A DNA stretch of 64,000 nt from Apostichopus japonicus. Its lineage: Eukaryota > Echinodermata > Holothuroidea > Aspidochirotida > Stichopodidae. Shown one piece after another: positions 49,999 to 63,215 of this stretch (position 1 is its first letter; each line of letters begins with the position of its first letter). The position numbers and the translations under genes were made by a program. The stretch spans positions 3,040,501-3,104,500 of the forward strand of contig NC_092573.1 of the NCBI RefSeq assembly GCF_037975245.1, read 5' to 3'. Under the pieces are notes generated by a model that searched no databases, was not told the DNA's origin, and saw only the letters and a program-made list of their open reading frames with translations.

Positions 49999-51470
49999 GT
50001 GTAATGAACTGTGCAATATATACTGTTGTTATTCAATGATAGACACTTCACTCTGGATGGATACTATTTGCACGGAGAGCCGGGGTGCTAAGTACGTGAA
50101 TAGAGAGGCAAGGAGATAAAACCTCTCTCATTGTGGAGACTGAAATTGATTGCGGCTGCCGGGGTTTATTCTAGTGGGGACACAACATGTTGGTTTAGTC
50201 AGCTTTTGTTGGTTATCAAGAGAAAGGTTAGTTGTCATGGTGTGTTGTGTCGTTCGTGGTTTGTACTATTTGTGAGGATTCAATTGATGGAATCTTTGAG
50301 TTGATGGGATAGAGACATCTAAGGTACTATATCACATGTATAGCTCACTGTAAGCCGTCAGTGTTGCGGGGTAATGAACCTCTGACAACGTGGTCTATGA
50401 TAGGCTGCATTGCATTAGCTGTAACTCTCTGCAGTGGCTGCTGCATTAATTATGTTTGTCTGGAGGAGTAGGATCTCGTTTCATGTGATTAAACCTATAG
50501 CCCTGTGTGCAGGAAATGCTGTACAGTTTAATTGATCTTACATGTTGATCGTGCATATTATGTGATGCTTGAGTTGTGTTAAGTGCGTCTGTATTATTTA
50601 CGTTTAAGATCACAAATTCTCGTTACAAGTGAGAGACTGACAGTATGTGTTTCTGTCAGTAATTGGAGGATAAAGTTTTTATATTTGAGAATTGTGTACC
50701 TATTCTTAAAAAATAGTAGGGTCTTAAGAAATGAATTATCTGTTTTTGATTGTTGCACTGATAAGCTGATAGTCTTATAAATATCTCCATATGTTCGCAG
50801 AGCTCTGGGTGTGTTCAAGTGTGCGGGTAGGGATGTCCTTGTTCTAACCTCCATTATTAATTCCTCGTCTCTCATCCCCCCACCCCCATCCCCCCACCCC
50901 CATCCACCCATCCCCATTCCCATCATTTAAACACATCATAACCTCTTCTTTAATTTGTTAAGCCATGAATTCGGTACTAGTTGTGTGATAAAATCTGTGA
51001 TTAGCATGAATACACTGTGGTGATAAAACACACAATTATTTACACACGTGCCATATCAGACTTAATTAGAAAATGTTGCATTAACGAGGAAATCAACCTT
51101 GATCTGTTGCTTGTTAAAGACAATTTTATGAGATGTAACTGTCCATATGGAAGGGGAAAACCCATGCTGGCATATATAGGTTGTTTTTTGTGTTGTGTTC
51201 AGTGTTAACACACAATGGAAAGTTAGGCAAACTGTACACTCAAATTACTATATCTTTCCAATATATATGGCTGTAACAAGTAGTATAACAAAAATAGGGG
51301 ATGTTAAAAAATGTAGGGGACTGTGGTCGGGTCAGGGGAAGTGATGGAATGGAATGGGAAGATCTAAATAATATTGATTATATAACTCGTATTCATAATA
51401 CTGAGAGTTATTGTGAATATTTTCACAAGAATAACGCTTTCGTAATTACACATAACATGATCGTTGTAGT
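49999..51470. other. Noncoding stretch
   Basis: No recognisable gene. A short GAGAGG...CCTCTC stem lies near 50103-50128, and a C-rich block (CCCCCACCCCCATC repeated) lies near 50876-50920. The rest is unremarkable AT-rich DNA. Confidence 0.55.
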
Positions 51471-51960
51471 TGGAGATGTACAGGAGAAGAAGGATGAGAA
51501 AAGGGGAGGATGGACAGTAAGGGAGAAGGGATGGATGAGGTAAGAGGAGGCAGGAGAGATTGGGGAAAGGGAGAGTAGGGGGGATGGGTGGGGGAAGAGG
51601 AGGCAGGAGAGATTGGGGAAAGGGAGAGTATGAGGGGGGAGGGATGGATGAGTTAAGAGGAGGCAGGAGAGATTGGGGAAGGGGAGAGTAGGGGGAAGGG
51701 ATGGATGAGGTAAGAGGAGGCAGGAGAGATTGTGGAAAGGGAGAGTATGGGGGTGGGGAAGGGATGGATGAGGGGAGGGCAGGAAGGAGAGCATGGGGAA
51801 AGTGAATAGGAAGATGAGGAGAGGGGAGCATCGGACTTTATGGGAAAAGGAGAGTATGGGGGAGGGGAAGATGAGGGGAGTGGTGGGAAGGGAGGAATAA
51901 TATGTGGTAATCAAGGAAGAAGGGAGATAATAAAAAAGAAGAGGATGAGGGGAGAAAGGA
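51470..51960 (+). repeat. Purine-strand tandem array (~57-bp unit)
   Basis: AGGCAGGAGAGATTG or a close variant starts at about 51548, 51601, 51661, 51718 and 51777. Each is followed by GGGGAAAGGGAGAGTA and a GGGATGGATGAG block. The + strand is almost pure G/A for nearly 500 bases, which favours intramolecular triplex (H-DNA). The long minus-strand frames here (155 and 163 codons, Ser/Pro/Leu-rich) are products of the repeat. Confidence 0.85.
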
Positions 51961-54060
51961 GTGAATGGGTGGATTTAGAGATATTACATTATGTTCTTGA
52001 TGTCTAGAGCTTTCTAATTATGAAATTGGACAGAACTTTTAGTATTAAAGTTCTAGTAGTTGATTTTTGAGAGGATTTTTAATCTTAATTGGTCAATGGT
52101 CACATATCTGTTCTTCCCTTATATACAGCTGAACTTAACTTGCACGTTATACTCTCCAACATTTCAAATCAAAAATAGCTAAATCACTTGTTTGCATTTC
52201 GTGGGATGGACGGACTGACGGATGGATAATTACATATATGATTTCTACTGCACCATGAGCTGTCGGTGGAAATTATCGGGATGGAAGTGTTATTATTTAA
52301 CCAAGATTCTTTTGATAGGAAAAAAGTGCTTAGTGTCACAAGTTCCTAAGAGTGCAATGCATGGAAAAATTTTTTCCATGTCTTCCATTTTTATCAAAAT
52401 TCGTGCTTGGTCATACTCTAAACAAACAATTGACAAAAAGCCTCATCAGCTGAATGAGTAACCGAAGCACGCCTTAGACCTTTAATTTTCTTTCCCTTTT
52501 TTGTTTGTCATCTGTCTTTGGTACGGGCAGGATAATTTGGAATGATAATCATGTAGTGAGTGACTCAAGATTATTCATGACACAAACCTCACCACTTTAC
52601 TCGATTTTGCCCGTTTCTTACTTCTACCTTGTTCTGACTTTGGACTGTACACCTGCCATCGATTTGCATCTTCTCCGTGGAGAGTGATGTTTACAGTCCA
52701 TTTGATGACTTTTAAGTTCCGTGCTTCTCTATACAGCAGCTGTCTTTAGTATTTGACTGACACGTCTAAGAGAGCGTCTCCTTAAAAACGAAAACAAATT
52801 CAGAAAAACTAAAAGGAAAACTCGCTTTGGAAATAATAATCTCTGTTGATAGTGTAGATGATTCAGTTCAGATTACTACTGGTCGGAAAAGTAGTCTGCA
52901 AATCACACTAAATCACTTTTTTTTCGTGTTGATTTTGATAAAACTCTTAAATGCCATTTCATAGTTACACTGGATAATAAACAGTCATTGTCATTTGTTA
53001 GACTAATTATCAAGTTTCTTTTTGAGTAAAGAACTAAATCAGTGGAAAGTTTGTCTGATTGGTGTGCTGTTTACACATGTATTATTACGGGGGGGGGGGA
53101 AGGGTCCCTGGGGATGGGAGGGGATCTTAAAGACTGAATTAGGGAAGAAATTCAGTCATGGGTCTCTTTAAATTAGTTAGATGATTTGCAATCTTATGTT
53201 GGGTAATACTCTGCAATATGGGTTTGTTAAATTTAGTGGATAAAACTGAAAAATCTGAGCACTGTTAAAGTTTAAAACCAGCCTTCAATTCCTCTCTAAA
53301 GAATATACCTGCTGTTTTTACCTGTCCGTGTGTCATTATTAACTTTGTTGAATATGATATTTAAGAAACACTTTCCTCTGTTTGTACTCTTGTTTGTATT
53401 ACAACATTCTGTTATTGGTATGGGGTAGCAGCTTACATTTCATTGTCAATAACAGAGGCAGCAGCAGCAGCAAGCAACGAGACCGACCTACATAGATCAG
53501 TGCCCTGCCAGCCAGCACTTGATCTGATCAGGCAATCAGGGAAAACCACATATATGGACAAATAGTTGTAGTTGGGGTCAAAAGGGGAGCATTCCTCTTT
53601 TCGCTTGCTGAACAAGAGCTGGGAGGGATTAGATGCTTTTGTGGGATTGACAAAAGCACTTTGAATTAATATAAGTCAAAGTTTACTTTGTCTGAAGTTG
53701 AGATCTTGTTTGGGGACCACATTTAGAAACAGATTTTAATGTATTTGTTCTGTAACTCTGTACTGTGAGTATATATAGCTACTTTGATGAATTCTGTATG
53801 GTACGGTATCATTCTACTTTTCCGATGATCAGTGACTTTGTAAAGAAGAGATTTAGAGCAAATATTTTGGCAGAGCAGTACATGTACATATCTATTATCA
53901 CAGTGTGTGACTTGAGGTATATATTTATTTTATGGGGAGTTTGTTTTGTGAGGGAGGAGGGGGGAGCAGGAGGAGGACGGTGGGGGGACGAAAACAGGAT
54001 GTAGGGCCAGAGGGAGATGATTGGAATGGCGAGGGGAGAATGGAGTGTAGGGATGATGAA
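51961..54060. other. Noncoding stretch
   Basis: No recognisable gene. A short inverted repeat CATGGAAAAA/TTTTTTCCATG lies near 52361. There are a G run near 53091-53099, a GCAGCAGCAGCAGC run near 53459, and purine-rich DNA from about 53949. Confidence 0.5.
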
Positions 54061-54456
54061 GGGTTGGTGAAAGAGATTGGGATGGAAGATTAAGGCAGGC
54101 ATGCACAACTTCACTAACAGAAGGAGCAACTTTATCCGTTTGGTCCCAAAGTTTCTTCAAAGTCCTCTGACTAGAATCTTTTTCCTTCATCCTCCTCATT
54201 GACAGACTTGTTACAAAATGTGCAATATTTTCAAGACCTCATTATATGTGTCTGTAGGTCTATCTGTTTAATAGGTATTGTTTGTTTACATTGAAGTTAG
54301 GAATCTATTGATTGAATAGTTGTTTCTGTCATTCCTTCAACAAGCTTGACATCAGTCACTGTTAGATATAGATCTGTTACTGAAAGCACCGAGGGCCATA
54401 GCCACTGTTGACGTGTAAAAAGCACAGCTTACACACATTTCAGATATTGTCCCTCA

Positions 54457-54657
54457 CTTGAAAGCCCATGCAAGTGTTGCTTCCTGATGTTGCTTGAGGT
54501 CTTGCCATTGTGGATTTCTAAGAAGGCTTAAGAGCCTTCGTCCTTGGAGTTTCTCTGAGCAGATAGAATCATCTATTGGATCATCATTAGACAGAGGACA
54601 CCTGAACTGAGGAACAAAGCCTGTCCTCAATCCTCTGGTCCTTAGATGTATTTTAAT
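54457..54657 (-). other. Possible coding exon, unidentified (low confidence)
   Basis: The minus strand is open for 67 codons without an ATG. The composition is typical of a globular protein, including FVPQFRCPLSNDDPIDD and LLSLLRNPQWQDLKQHQE. A good splice donor (CAA/GTGAGG) overlaps its end, just before the in-frame stop. About 260 bases further on, minus-strand 54199-54085 is open and also protein-like (KEKDSSQRTLKKLWDQTDKV). It is in a phase that could be joined through a weak AG near 54209. I recognise no family. Open runs of this length are common by chance in this window, so only the composition and donor site favour it. Confidence 0.2.
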
Positions 54658-54699
54658 TCACAAACAAGCTACAAAAGAAGGATCAATTTGTTCAGCCTA

Positions 54700-57600
54700 G
54701 CACAAGATTGGGTGGACATAGAGGGGGGAGAGCGTAGAGAAGAGGGTATCCTTCATAGAGAGAAACCTTTTGAATGAATAATAATGGATTTACAGACTGG
54801 ATGTATCGATTCATAAAAGAACATCTGCCCAATTGGCCCTGAACAAAGCAAAAGTGGTACTGGCCCAGTGGTGTATAGTCTATTTGTTACACAATCACCA
54901 ATGTATAGAGAACACATACAGAGATAGCAGTGTTTGGTATTTGCATAAATCATGTTAGTGTAAGGTACAGCCTCGCAAGTCTGAAGGATTTTGCGAGCAC
55001 AACAAAAAGAACAATCCATTATTGACCCCAGCAGACATTCGGCCCAAATGGTTAGGCAGTTTATATGCATCACAAACAGAGGGAAGGAAAATAGGATCTA
55101 AGAAAATATGTGTACATGTGGATGTTTGGAAGTGATGGATTGATTCAGGGATATTTAAGTAGGTTTAAGGTTGCTGTCGCTATATATAGTTTAGAGATGT
55201 TCAAGTTGGGTTTGCAGCTGCTTTTGATGATATTGCTTTGCATAAATCACTTTATTTAACATGTGCTAACAAGTTTTTTACCCTTTCTAACTAGTTTCCA
55301 TAGAATTCTCCTTGCTATACTTGCTCTTCCTTTCTCACCGGACGTTGATATATTTTAGAGCATTTAAGAGGTAAATCGTTTGCAGGGCATGGCCCAGAAC
55401 CTGTTGGGTCGGGATGAGAGGTGTTTCCGCGGGATACTCCTCCCCCCTCCCCTCCCTCCCCCTTTCCTCTAACAGTGCTTGGTGTGTGCTACTGCTATCC
55501 ATCCAATTGTCGATAACCACCTCATCTTTTCCCTAGGTAACCCTTAGCCACTATACACGAACCGTAGCAGCAACCTGCATTATAATTTGTTTATTCTTTT
55601 GCCCGCTCTTAATGTTCATGTCACATGACTATATACCGCTATAGTAAGTGCACGTGTGAATTATACTGTGATATTATATGTTCTAAAAATAAATAATTCA
55701 GGAAGGAGGCAAGCTATACCTGGTAATGAATCAGAGCCAACTGTATCTATCTCATGCATGTGACAGATCGAGCATTATAAGTGTAAGTAGTACTGTAGTT
55801 TCATAGTACAGTGTAGCCGCAGTATAGTCTAGCTAGGGGAGAGGTAGAAGTGCCGTACAACCAGATTTAATAATCTAACGCTACTGCTACGAGCAGCTAA
55901 TAATAGGTCACTCGTATCAAAGCCCTGGAGACTATATATGTACAGTAGGTCATCCTCATCAGTCCTATCCATGGGCAGTGCCAATAGTTGAAAGGTTTTG
56001 GCACAGTGTGTGCTACTGTATACCAAGGAAGTTTGTTTTGATGTGGAGTATGTACTGCCTTATACAGTATGTAGATAATTATATTTTAATTTAAATTGAA
56101 GTACTTAACTTTTTGTGTCATTTTTTTTACGAAATGTTAATTCTTAGAAACTGGAACAGAGATACGAACCTAGTACACAAAGTTTTTACAAAAGTGTATT
56201 TAATATTTCAACCCTGTCTGGGTCTTCTTCAACATACCCGATGCATTGTAGAAAAATGTATTGATAGACAGACAGACAGACAGATAGAAAGAGAGACAAA
56301 TTGACAGAGCTAGATTGATTTTGTCAAAGAGTAACAAACCCTCACAGAGTATTCAAATAATTTTGTAATCTGTGATACTTGGGACCCACATTGCCTAAGA
56401 TTTAGCACCATGTTAACATGGTAACTTAATAAACATTTAAACTTAATTAGATTGGATTCTCAGTATTTGATAATAGCCCAGATACTTTTTGGTTAATATG
56501 ATTATGATTATTATGATGCACATTACAAAAAACAAACTTTGCAACATTTACTCAATTATAATTATTATTTCAACTGAAATTTGTGATGGGGTTCTGGTTC
56601 CTATGGTACATCAGTTTCTCATTCCCGACCCCAGTCAAATGAATTTTCAGCAAATCAGGTCATTCCATGCAAATATTATTTGTCCATGGTATATATTTTG
56701 TCAACTTGTTCAAAACTTTTCAGCTGGGAGCATTTTGTCAGACCCTAATTTCTCAGCATGAAGAAATACTCCCTAACACTTCTCAAGGGTTCCTGATGAG
56801 AAACTGTTCATTTAATAATATAGTTTTTTTTTTTCTCTCTAAATACATGCATAAGATCAAATCTTAGTCACATTTCCCCCGAAAGCTTTTGACTTTGTTT
56901 TCATCGAGTCTTATGGTAGACTTACTGGAGACTTTTGGAAGGGTGGCAACACGCATGGCCTTGTCTTGTTTTGAATGCGCCATAGGCAAATCTCCATAAA
57001 GCTGATCAGTTTGAGTTAGTCACCACCCGCTCCCCGGCTTCTGTGAACTTTTACCTAGAATTCAAAACAAGGGTTTTATATAGATAGGAAATCTCTTTCA
57101 CAAAATTTTGTATGTCTTACAAATTAACGTGTCAACTTTTATATGTTTGTGGTCATGAAAAGTCATGTTTGTTGCTGTTGAGCTTCTTTCCTTTCCGAGT
57201 GTCACAGCTGGGGGTCATTCTGTTTTCTTGAAAAGTGCGCCATGTTTAAAATTTGATCATTTTCTGCCAATTACGAAAGCTTCTGCCAGCCGCAGCTTAT
57301 CACCATCGAGGAGAAATATCATGTAAAAGCTGAGCTGAAATTTTGTACCTTGGGTATAAAACATTATTATCAGATGCTTGGATTGTGAAAAATCTAATTA
57401 AGTCGGTTGCGGACTTTGGTACAGCGAGAGTCTTCAGTATTCATTATTGACATACTTATAGTTGCTACACTAATGGATCATCGCATAACGCAAAGCGAGC
57501 CGGATAATTGCTTCCAAAGAATTTACTTTAGTTTGCAGTTCTGGAGGCCTACGCAAGAAGAGGACGGCTCGTCGTAAGGCATTTTTTTTTTTTTTTTTTA

Positions 57601-59080
57601 GGTTTTAGCCAGTATATACACTCCCACCGTGCGTCTCTTGAGAGATATGCCGATAGTGGGAGCTTTGTTTACACGAAACTGTGAAATTGTTTGGAAACGG
57701 GGAAGTATTTATGGAGGGTAAACTCAGTAGGATATCTTACTCACATCGCAGTATTTGAAACTGCAAATCCTCGTCAATAGGCAATTAGACATATATACCA
57801 CGTTTGCTGTGATGGAACGAGGAGTTACAAGACTTCTGAAAGGGGAGATGATAATATACAGTAGTGAATCACTTGAACAGTCTCAGTTTCGGCTCGGCCT
57901 GGTTTGCATGGCACAGTCGGTATTTCGCTAAAGATTATGTGACATGGAAAGATGGGATCAATGCAACAAATCTGTTGTCATGCTTTGTGGGGGGAGTGGG
58001 GGAAGAAGGGGTGGGGATGGAAGAGTTGGGGTGAAGGTGGAAGGGGTTGGAGTGGGAGGGAATAAGACATAAACTCTCCTGCATACATTTTTGCCTTTCT
58101 CGTTTCATGGTGAATGTAAGCAATATTTCTCTGTTAAACAATATCAATATTAGATAAAGTAATGTTAGCAGCAGTTTCTGTGTAAGTCAACAACATTTGC
58201 AAATGCCAACATGCATTCCACATAGATGTGCTAAACCATGAATGAAGAAAGACATATATCACAAATGTTTGCACTGGTGACTCTGTTATGTGAGTTTTAG
58301 ACTTTGCTGAAATCAGTTTGCAAGCCTAAACCATGACGAACACATAGATCACATGTCAGAGAATGAGACCTAAGTTACAGTGAGTGGATCAAGTTATTTG
58401 GTTTTTGTGCCCTGGCTATCTCTATCTTGATTGAATTTGTTATATTTTCTCATCTGTCATATTATACCACCTCCAACACATACCGTAAATTTACGTTTAC
58501 TTTGTTTTGTCTTCAATTAGCCAGCCCTATAACTATTCCACATCCATTCCGTCAGTGTTACGAACTCGCTGACATGACATGTGACTCGGTCTAAAAGTAC
58601 ATCGTCATGTTACAGTCAACTTTCTTGTGTCTTTTTTTTATTTTTATTTTTCTTTTGCTTCGAACTACCCTGCACTAGTGCAATCGGATTACGCCCCTCT
58701 GCGGGGTGCACGCCAAACGTTATCGGTGGCATTTCGTGTAGTTGACGTCACATTATGTTATAGGCCAAAAGAGATTTGTAATCACCGATGGATTATTAAT
58801 GCTCTTTTGTTTCATTTTCCTCGGTTGTTTGTTTGAATACGGTTAGTGTACCTGCTGTGGATAATTGGAAGGCAAATTCATTCTCTTTGTTGGTATGTGG
58901 TGATGATAATTCCGCCCGTCTATTTGCTTTACATGAAGGTATTATGGAGGTAACATGTTCCAGGTCCGAGGGTATAAGCTTCATGCGGGGGTCCCGTCTT
59001 TTAAACATCTGTGAGTGGTTAGACAAATGTAGTACGCATCACTGATGGCTTTATTATCGACTGTGATCCTGCTGAGGTGG
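54700..59080. other. Noncoding stretch
   Basis: No recognisable gene. It contains a GACA microsatellite at 56264-56284, T runs near 56824 and 57580-57599, C-rich DNA near 55440-55465, and purine-rich DNA at 57985-58065. Parts of 57240-57560 are repeat-free and of mixed composition, but there is no motif I can name. Confidence 0.5.
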
Positions 59081-59083
59081 AAG

Positions 59084-59172
59084 ATATTATCTGATAATAT
59101 TTGTAGTATATTATTATCTGATAATATTTGGAGGATGTTATCTGATAATATTTGGGGATATTATCTGATATT
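59084..59172. promoter_or_regulatory. Cluster of four palindromic double-GATA motifs
   Basis: TTATCTGATAA occurs exactly at 59087, 59114 and 59138, and as TTATCTGATAT at 59161. Spacings are 27, 24 and 23 bases. Each is two GATA sites back to back (TTATC and GATAA), the arrangement bound by both zinc fingers of GATA factors in known palindromic sites. The units also share a following ATATTTG. It could be a homotypic regulatory cluster or merely a short tandem repeat; the sequence alone does not decide. Confidence 0.55.
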
Positions 59173-61278
59173 TGGATGGTTAAAACTTGCTGCTGCCGCG
59201 GTGAGTGCAATTTCTTTGTGTTCACCTACGGTGAGCTATTGAAAGTGACACTGACAAAAGATATCTTTGATATTTAAGAACCATAGGGAAAAAACCTGAT
59301 TTGGTCAAATATGTTTGAATCGCTGTACTGCTATATATACTATTAATGTCATGACAGAGAATAATGGGAGTTAAAAATGGGTAAAGTTATAATGCAATAC
59401 CTTGAAAATGGGAGCAATTTTATTCCTTTTTCTTCCCCTCCTTTTTTTCTTCTCCTCTACCAGTCCACCACCACCCCCCCTCCCCCCACCATCCTCTCGC
59501 AGCCCATCCCACCCTCACCCAGCTGTCATCATATTATGACGAAGATCACAAACTGAACAGGCGCTGCTAACTGTTGTTGCATGGCTTCTCTGTACCACAA
59601 CTTCACACAACCAGTAAATAGTAAAAGTCGTTTGACACAGTACACACTACACACACATACTGTATTAGGATTGCATCGCCATGATATTGAATGTTGTAAC
59701 CGTTTGAACAGTTCACGTTAAGTGCGGTAAATTAACCATCAGGTCTTTGATGCTCCCAGCTGTTTGCAGTCGACTCACTGTGGAGTGTTTGAGTCTGCAG
59801 CTGTAGTATTAACCTGTGTTTGCATCCACTGTGTGCATGAATGTCTGAATGGGACTTTCATAGCCAACATGTTGTCACTGCGTGTTTACTGAATGCTTTT
59901 AACTCTGGCATATGATCCTGCTGGTGTTCCAAGTTCAAGTTTACAGTATATCTAACTTGAATTTATTTATCTTGCCTCTTTTAATGTTTTTAACGTTATT
60001 TTACCTGATGATTGTATCTATTAAGCCTATAATGGATTTACACTGTAACTGACGCAAAAGGTTTCCATTTATAAAATGATAGAATTGATATACTGTTTGG
60101 AAATATTTGGCTTTTGTTTTGGTCATAGTTTTATTTATTTATTTATTTATTTATTTGCTTCCATCTCGCAAGTTTCTGCTACCAAATTTGTGAAAAATGA
60201 GGTGCAACATATGTTCAGGGCTTGTTGCATTATAACCCAAGTATTGATAACTCACGATTAACTTACAGTAGTATGCCTGATGAGGTTTGAGTTGCACCAG
60301 TATTAGCCCCCCATCCCCCCCCCCCATGCATGCTTGGAATAATAGAACCAGTGGCAAACTCATCCCATGACCTACAACCGCTGTTCGCTATGTGACACCA
60401 TCAGCAGTTGACACCTTGTGGCCATTGTGATGTTATATAGCGGGCCTACTGTATCATCATTTTTCCCTCTCTGTGTATAAATCCCTCTTAAAATGTCAGC
60501 TCCTCTGCTCTAACCCAACTCTAGCCAAATACAGGCTCTACAAGCTATTTATCCCAGTAACCAGACAGACTTTCAAATAAACAAAGGTGTAATTGCCCTA
60601 GGGTTAGACCACCATACCTTCCCTCCAGTTTGTGTATCCCTTGTGAGAGATTATTACAGCAGTGCTTGACACCTTCAGTGATATTGGTAAATGAACTTTG
60701 GTACTTAGTTTAATTATCCTTGGAACAGTGGCTTGATTAATTGATATATATATGTATAGTGGCTTGCCTGAAGCGTGAAGGCGACAAAGCCTAATTGATT
60801 AGTGTCTTGTCATCATATGCCACACCACCACACACAGTAGACAAGTTTACCTGTCGAGATATGACTTCTCTAGGCTTGAAGGCACATGTCACCTCTGACA
60901 AAACGTGACTGATGGACTTGACAGGAAGAGTTACAGGGGTGTCTGTCTGTTGTGGTCATTTGGGATAGCTTATAAAGCTCACAAGCCGTTTGTATAATAA
61001 TGACCTAAGTGGACAAAGGATTTGTGGTTTTGTAAATTTGTAATTTGTATTGATATTCAAGAGGCAAAACAAGCTTTGTGATACAGCATGATATATTGTA
61101 GTGTGGGCCAGTTGGTTCCAGGCAGGGTACACTCTCTCTTCAAAATGTAATCATTTTATGTGGGAAATTAGTGGGAAATGGAGACAAATATCATGAATGG
61201 GGTAAGTGGATATTATCATTATTAGGTCAGTGGTGATTACTGAGGGTGGAAAGCAGATGGCACTTATATTAATGAGTT
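59173..61278. other. Noncoding stretch
   Basis: No recognisable gene. A polypyrimidine/C-rich block lies near 59425-59520, an ATTT microsatellite at 60131-60155, and a C run near 60307-60326. Confidence 0.55.
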
Positions 61279-61755
61279 TGAAATTTGACTTTAAAATAAT
61301 CTCCTAAAAACAAGTTGCCACTGGCCATTGTGTCAGGCAGAAGTGAATACAAGTTGCTAGAAAATTGCAGTCGTGGCCAAATTAACTCTCCCGCCTGAAT
61401 TATCCAAACAATAAATGATAGCTCTATATCCTGATTTCCTGTGTTAGATAATTGGAAAGAGCTCTAATTTGGTATTTATTTAAAGAGTTGTGTTGGACAT
61501 TGGAATTTGACTTTAAAATCATCTCCTAAAAACAAATTGCCACTGGCCATTATGTCAGGCAGAAGTGATTACAAGTTGCTAGAAATTTCAGTCGTGGCCA
61601 AATCAATTCTCCCGCCTGAATTCTCCGAACAATAAATGATAGTGATTACAAGTTGCTACTGTACAAATTTCAGTCATGCTGAAATCAATTCTCCCGCTTG
61701 AATTTATCTAACCAATGAACGATAGGTCTATTTCCTGATTTCCTGTTACAGATAC
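61279..61755 (+). repeat. Tandem duplication, two full copies and one partial
   Basis: Copy A (about 61279-61445) and copy B (about 61502-61640) share TTTGACTTTAAAAT, TCTCCTAAAAACAA, TTGCCACTGGCCATT, ATTCTCCCGCCTGAATT-type blocks and CAATAAATGATAG in order. A partial third copy (about 61642-61755) restarts at GTGATTACAAGTTGCT and ends with CTATTTCCTGATTTCCTGT, which also ends copy A (61424-61442). The copies differ at scattered positions, so the duplication is not very recent. Confidence 0.9.
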
Positions 61756-62779
61756 TTTACATAGAAACACATGATTGACAGTTTGTACACAATGCGGTCT
61801 GGGACATTCATAGGATTTCATGTGTAATTTGTCTATATTTGCTATGGGAAAGAGATCAACGGTTGTTAAACTATATCACAAGATACCTCTTATTCTGTTA
61901 ATGTACTGTAATAGCAGATTGCTACTACTATTGATCAGGGTTGTAAGAGATGATCTCAATTTTGCTGATGGGATGGAAATTGGTAGGTCCGGTGTAGAGC
62001 TGCATGGAGCACATTTAATCATACTTGAAAGCTAGAAGACCAAGAAGTGTAGGTCAGTATTAGTCAAAAATTATCCTAGTGGTACGTTAACCATGTAAGC
62101 GAGAATTATAATTTCATATTTTAGCTGTGTAGGCAGGCATCCAAGTTGCCAAAAAAAAAAAAAAAAATTCTTAAATCATAAATATTATCCTTTAAGAGTT
62201 GTGGCTATAGTAATTAATCATATTCTGGGTTTCACTTTGACCTAATTGCACCCTTCACGTTACTAAAACAGATATCGCAGAACCCACACACCAGTCTCTC
62301 ACTCTTCCCTCTTTCTATCTCGGACTTCTCAAGCATCAGTAAACACACGGTCATCTGACACAGATGGCAATTTTTCTCTTCTTTTTCTTAGCTGTTTCGA
62401 AAAGGACCATAACATTTTATGTTGCCCTCAAGGGACATTTACTTATGTGACAGCTGTTAAATTTTTATGAGTTGATATCTAAACATTGCATTTAGTAGTA
62501 GTCCTACTTTATGCTGATCCAGTTAAACATATATGCAGGGAGGCATGACAAAGGTGTCATCTAATTCTCTTATAAAGAAAAAAAAAAGGAAATTTTAGTG
62601 GCTTGGCAAATAATGTTTAGAACCTTGTTGAATCAAATTTTGAAATAGGGCTATATAGTGTACAACAAATTTGAAGTGATTTATGCATTTTATATTAGTA
62701 ACTGTATGCTGGAATTGTTGAGTAGCCTTAATGAGATATGTGCTGTTGTGATACAAGCCTGGTTGTGGTAGTGAACGGA
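61756..62779. other. Noncoding stretch
   Basis: No recognisable gene. An A run of about 17 bases lies at 62151-62167 and another of about 10 at 62578-62587. Confidence 0.55.
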
Positions 62780-63215
62780 TATGGATAATAAGAGGTTATA
62801 GGCGAGGGGAGAGAGGGGAATGAACACATTTGTGGGGTCAGAGAGGAGGGATAAGAATGGATGGGTAAAGATAATAACAGATTATAGGAGAGGGGAGAGA
62901 GGGGAGGGATGGGAATGGGAGGATGGGAAGAGGATATCGATAATAAGAGGTTATAGGAGAGGGTAGAGAGGGGAAGGGACAGAGTGGAGGGGACAGAGTG
63001 GAGGGATGGGAATGGGAGGATGGGAAAAGGATATCGATAATAAGAGGTTATAGGAGAGGGTAGAGAGGGGAAGGGACAGAGTGGAGGGGACAGAGTGGAG
63101 GGATGGGAATGGGAGGATGGGAAAAGGATATCGATAATTATAAGAGGTTATAGGAGAGGGTAGAGAGGGGAAGGGACAGAGGAGAGGGGATAGAGGGAGC
63201 AGATGGGAATTGGAG
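62780..63215 (+). repeat. Purine-rich tandem array (~97-bp unit)
   Basis: GATAATAAGAGGTTATAGG or a variant starts at about 62783, 62869, 62939, 63035 and 63132. It is followed by GAGAGGGTAGAGAGGGGAAG and GGGATGGGAATGGGAGGATG blocks. The last three units are ~97 bases apart and nearly identical, and the first two are shorter and diverged. The minus-strand frame here is Pro/Ser/Leu low complexity caused by the repeat. Confidence 0.9.

Noticed and set aside
51364-51914. Minus-strand Pro/Ser/Leu frames of 155 and 163 codons
   Set aside because: They are direct products of the purine tandem array and have no other support.
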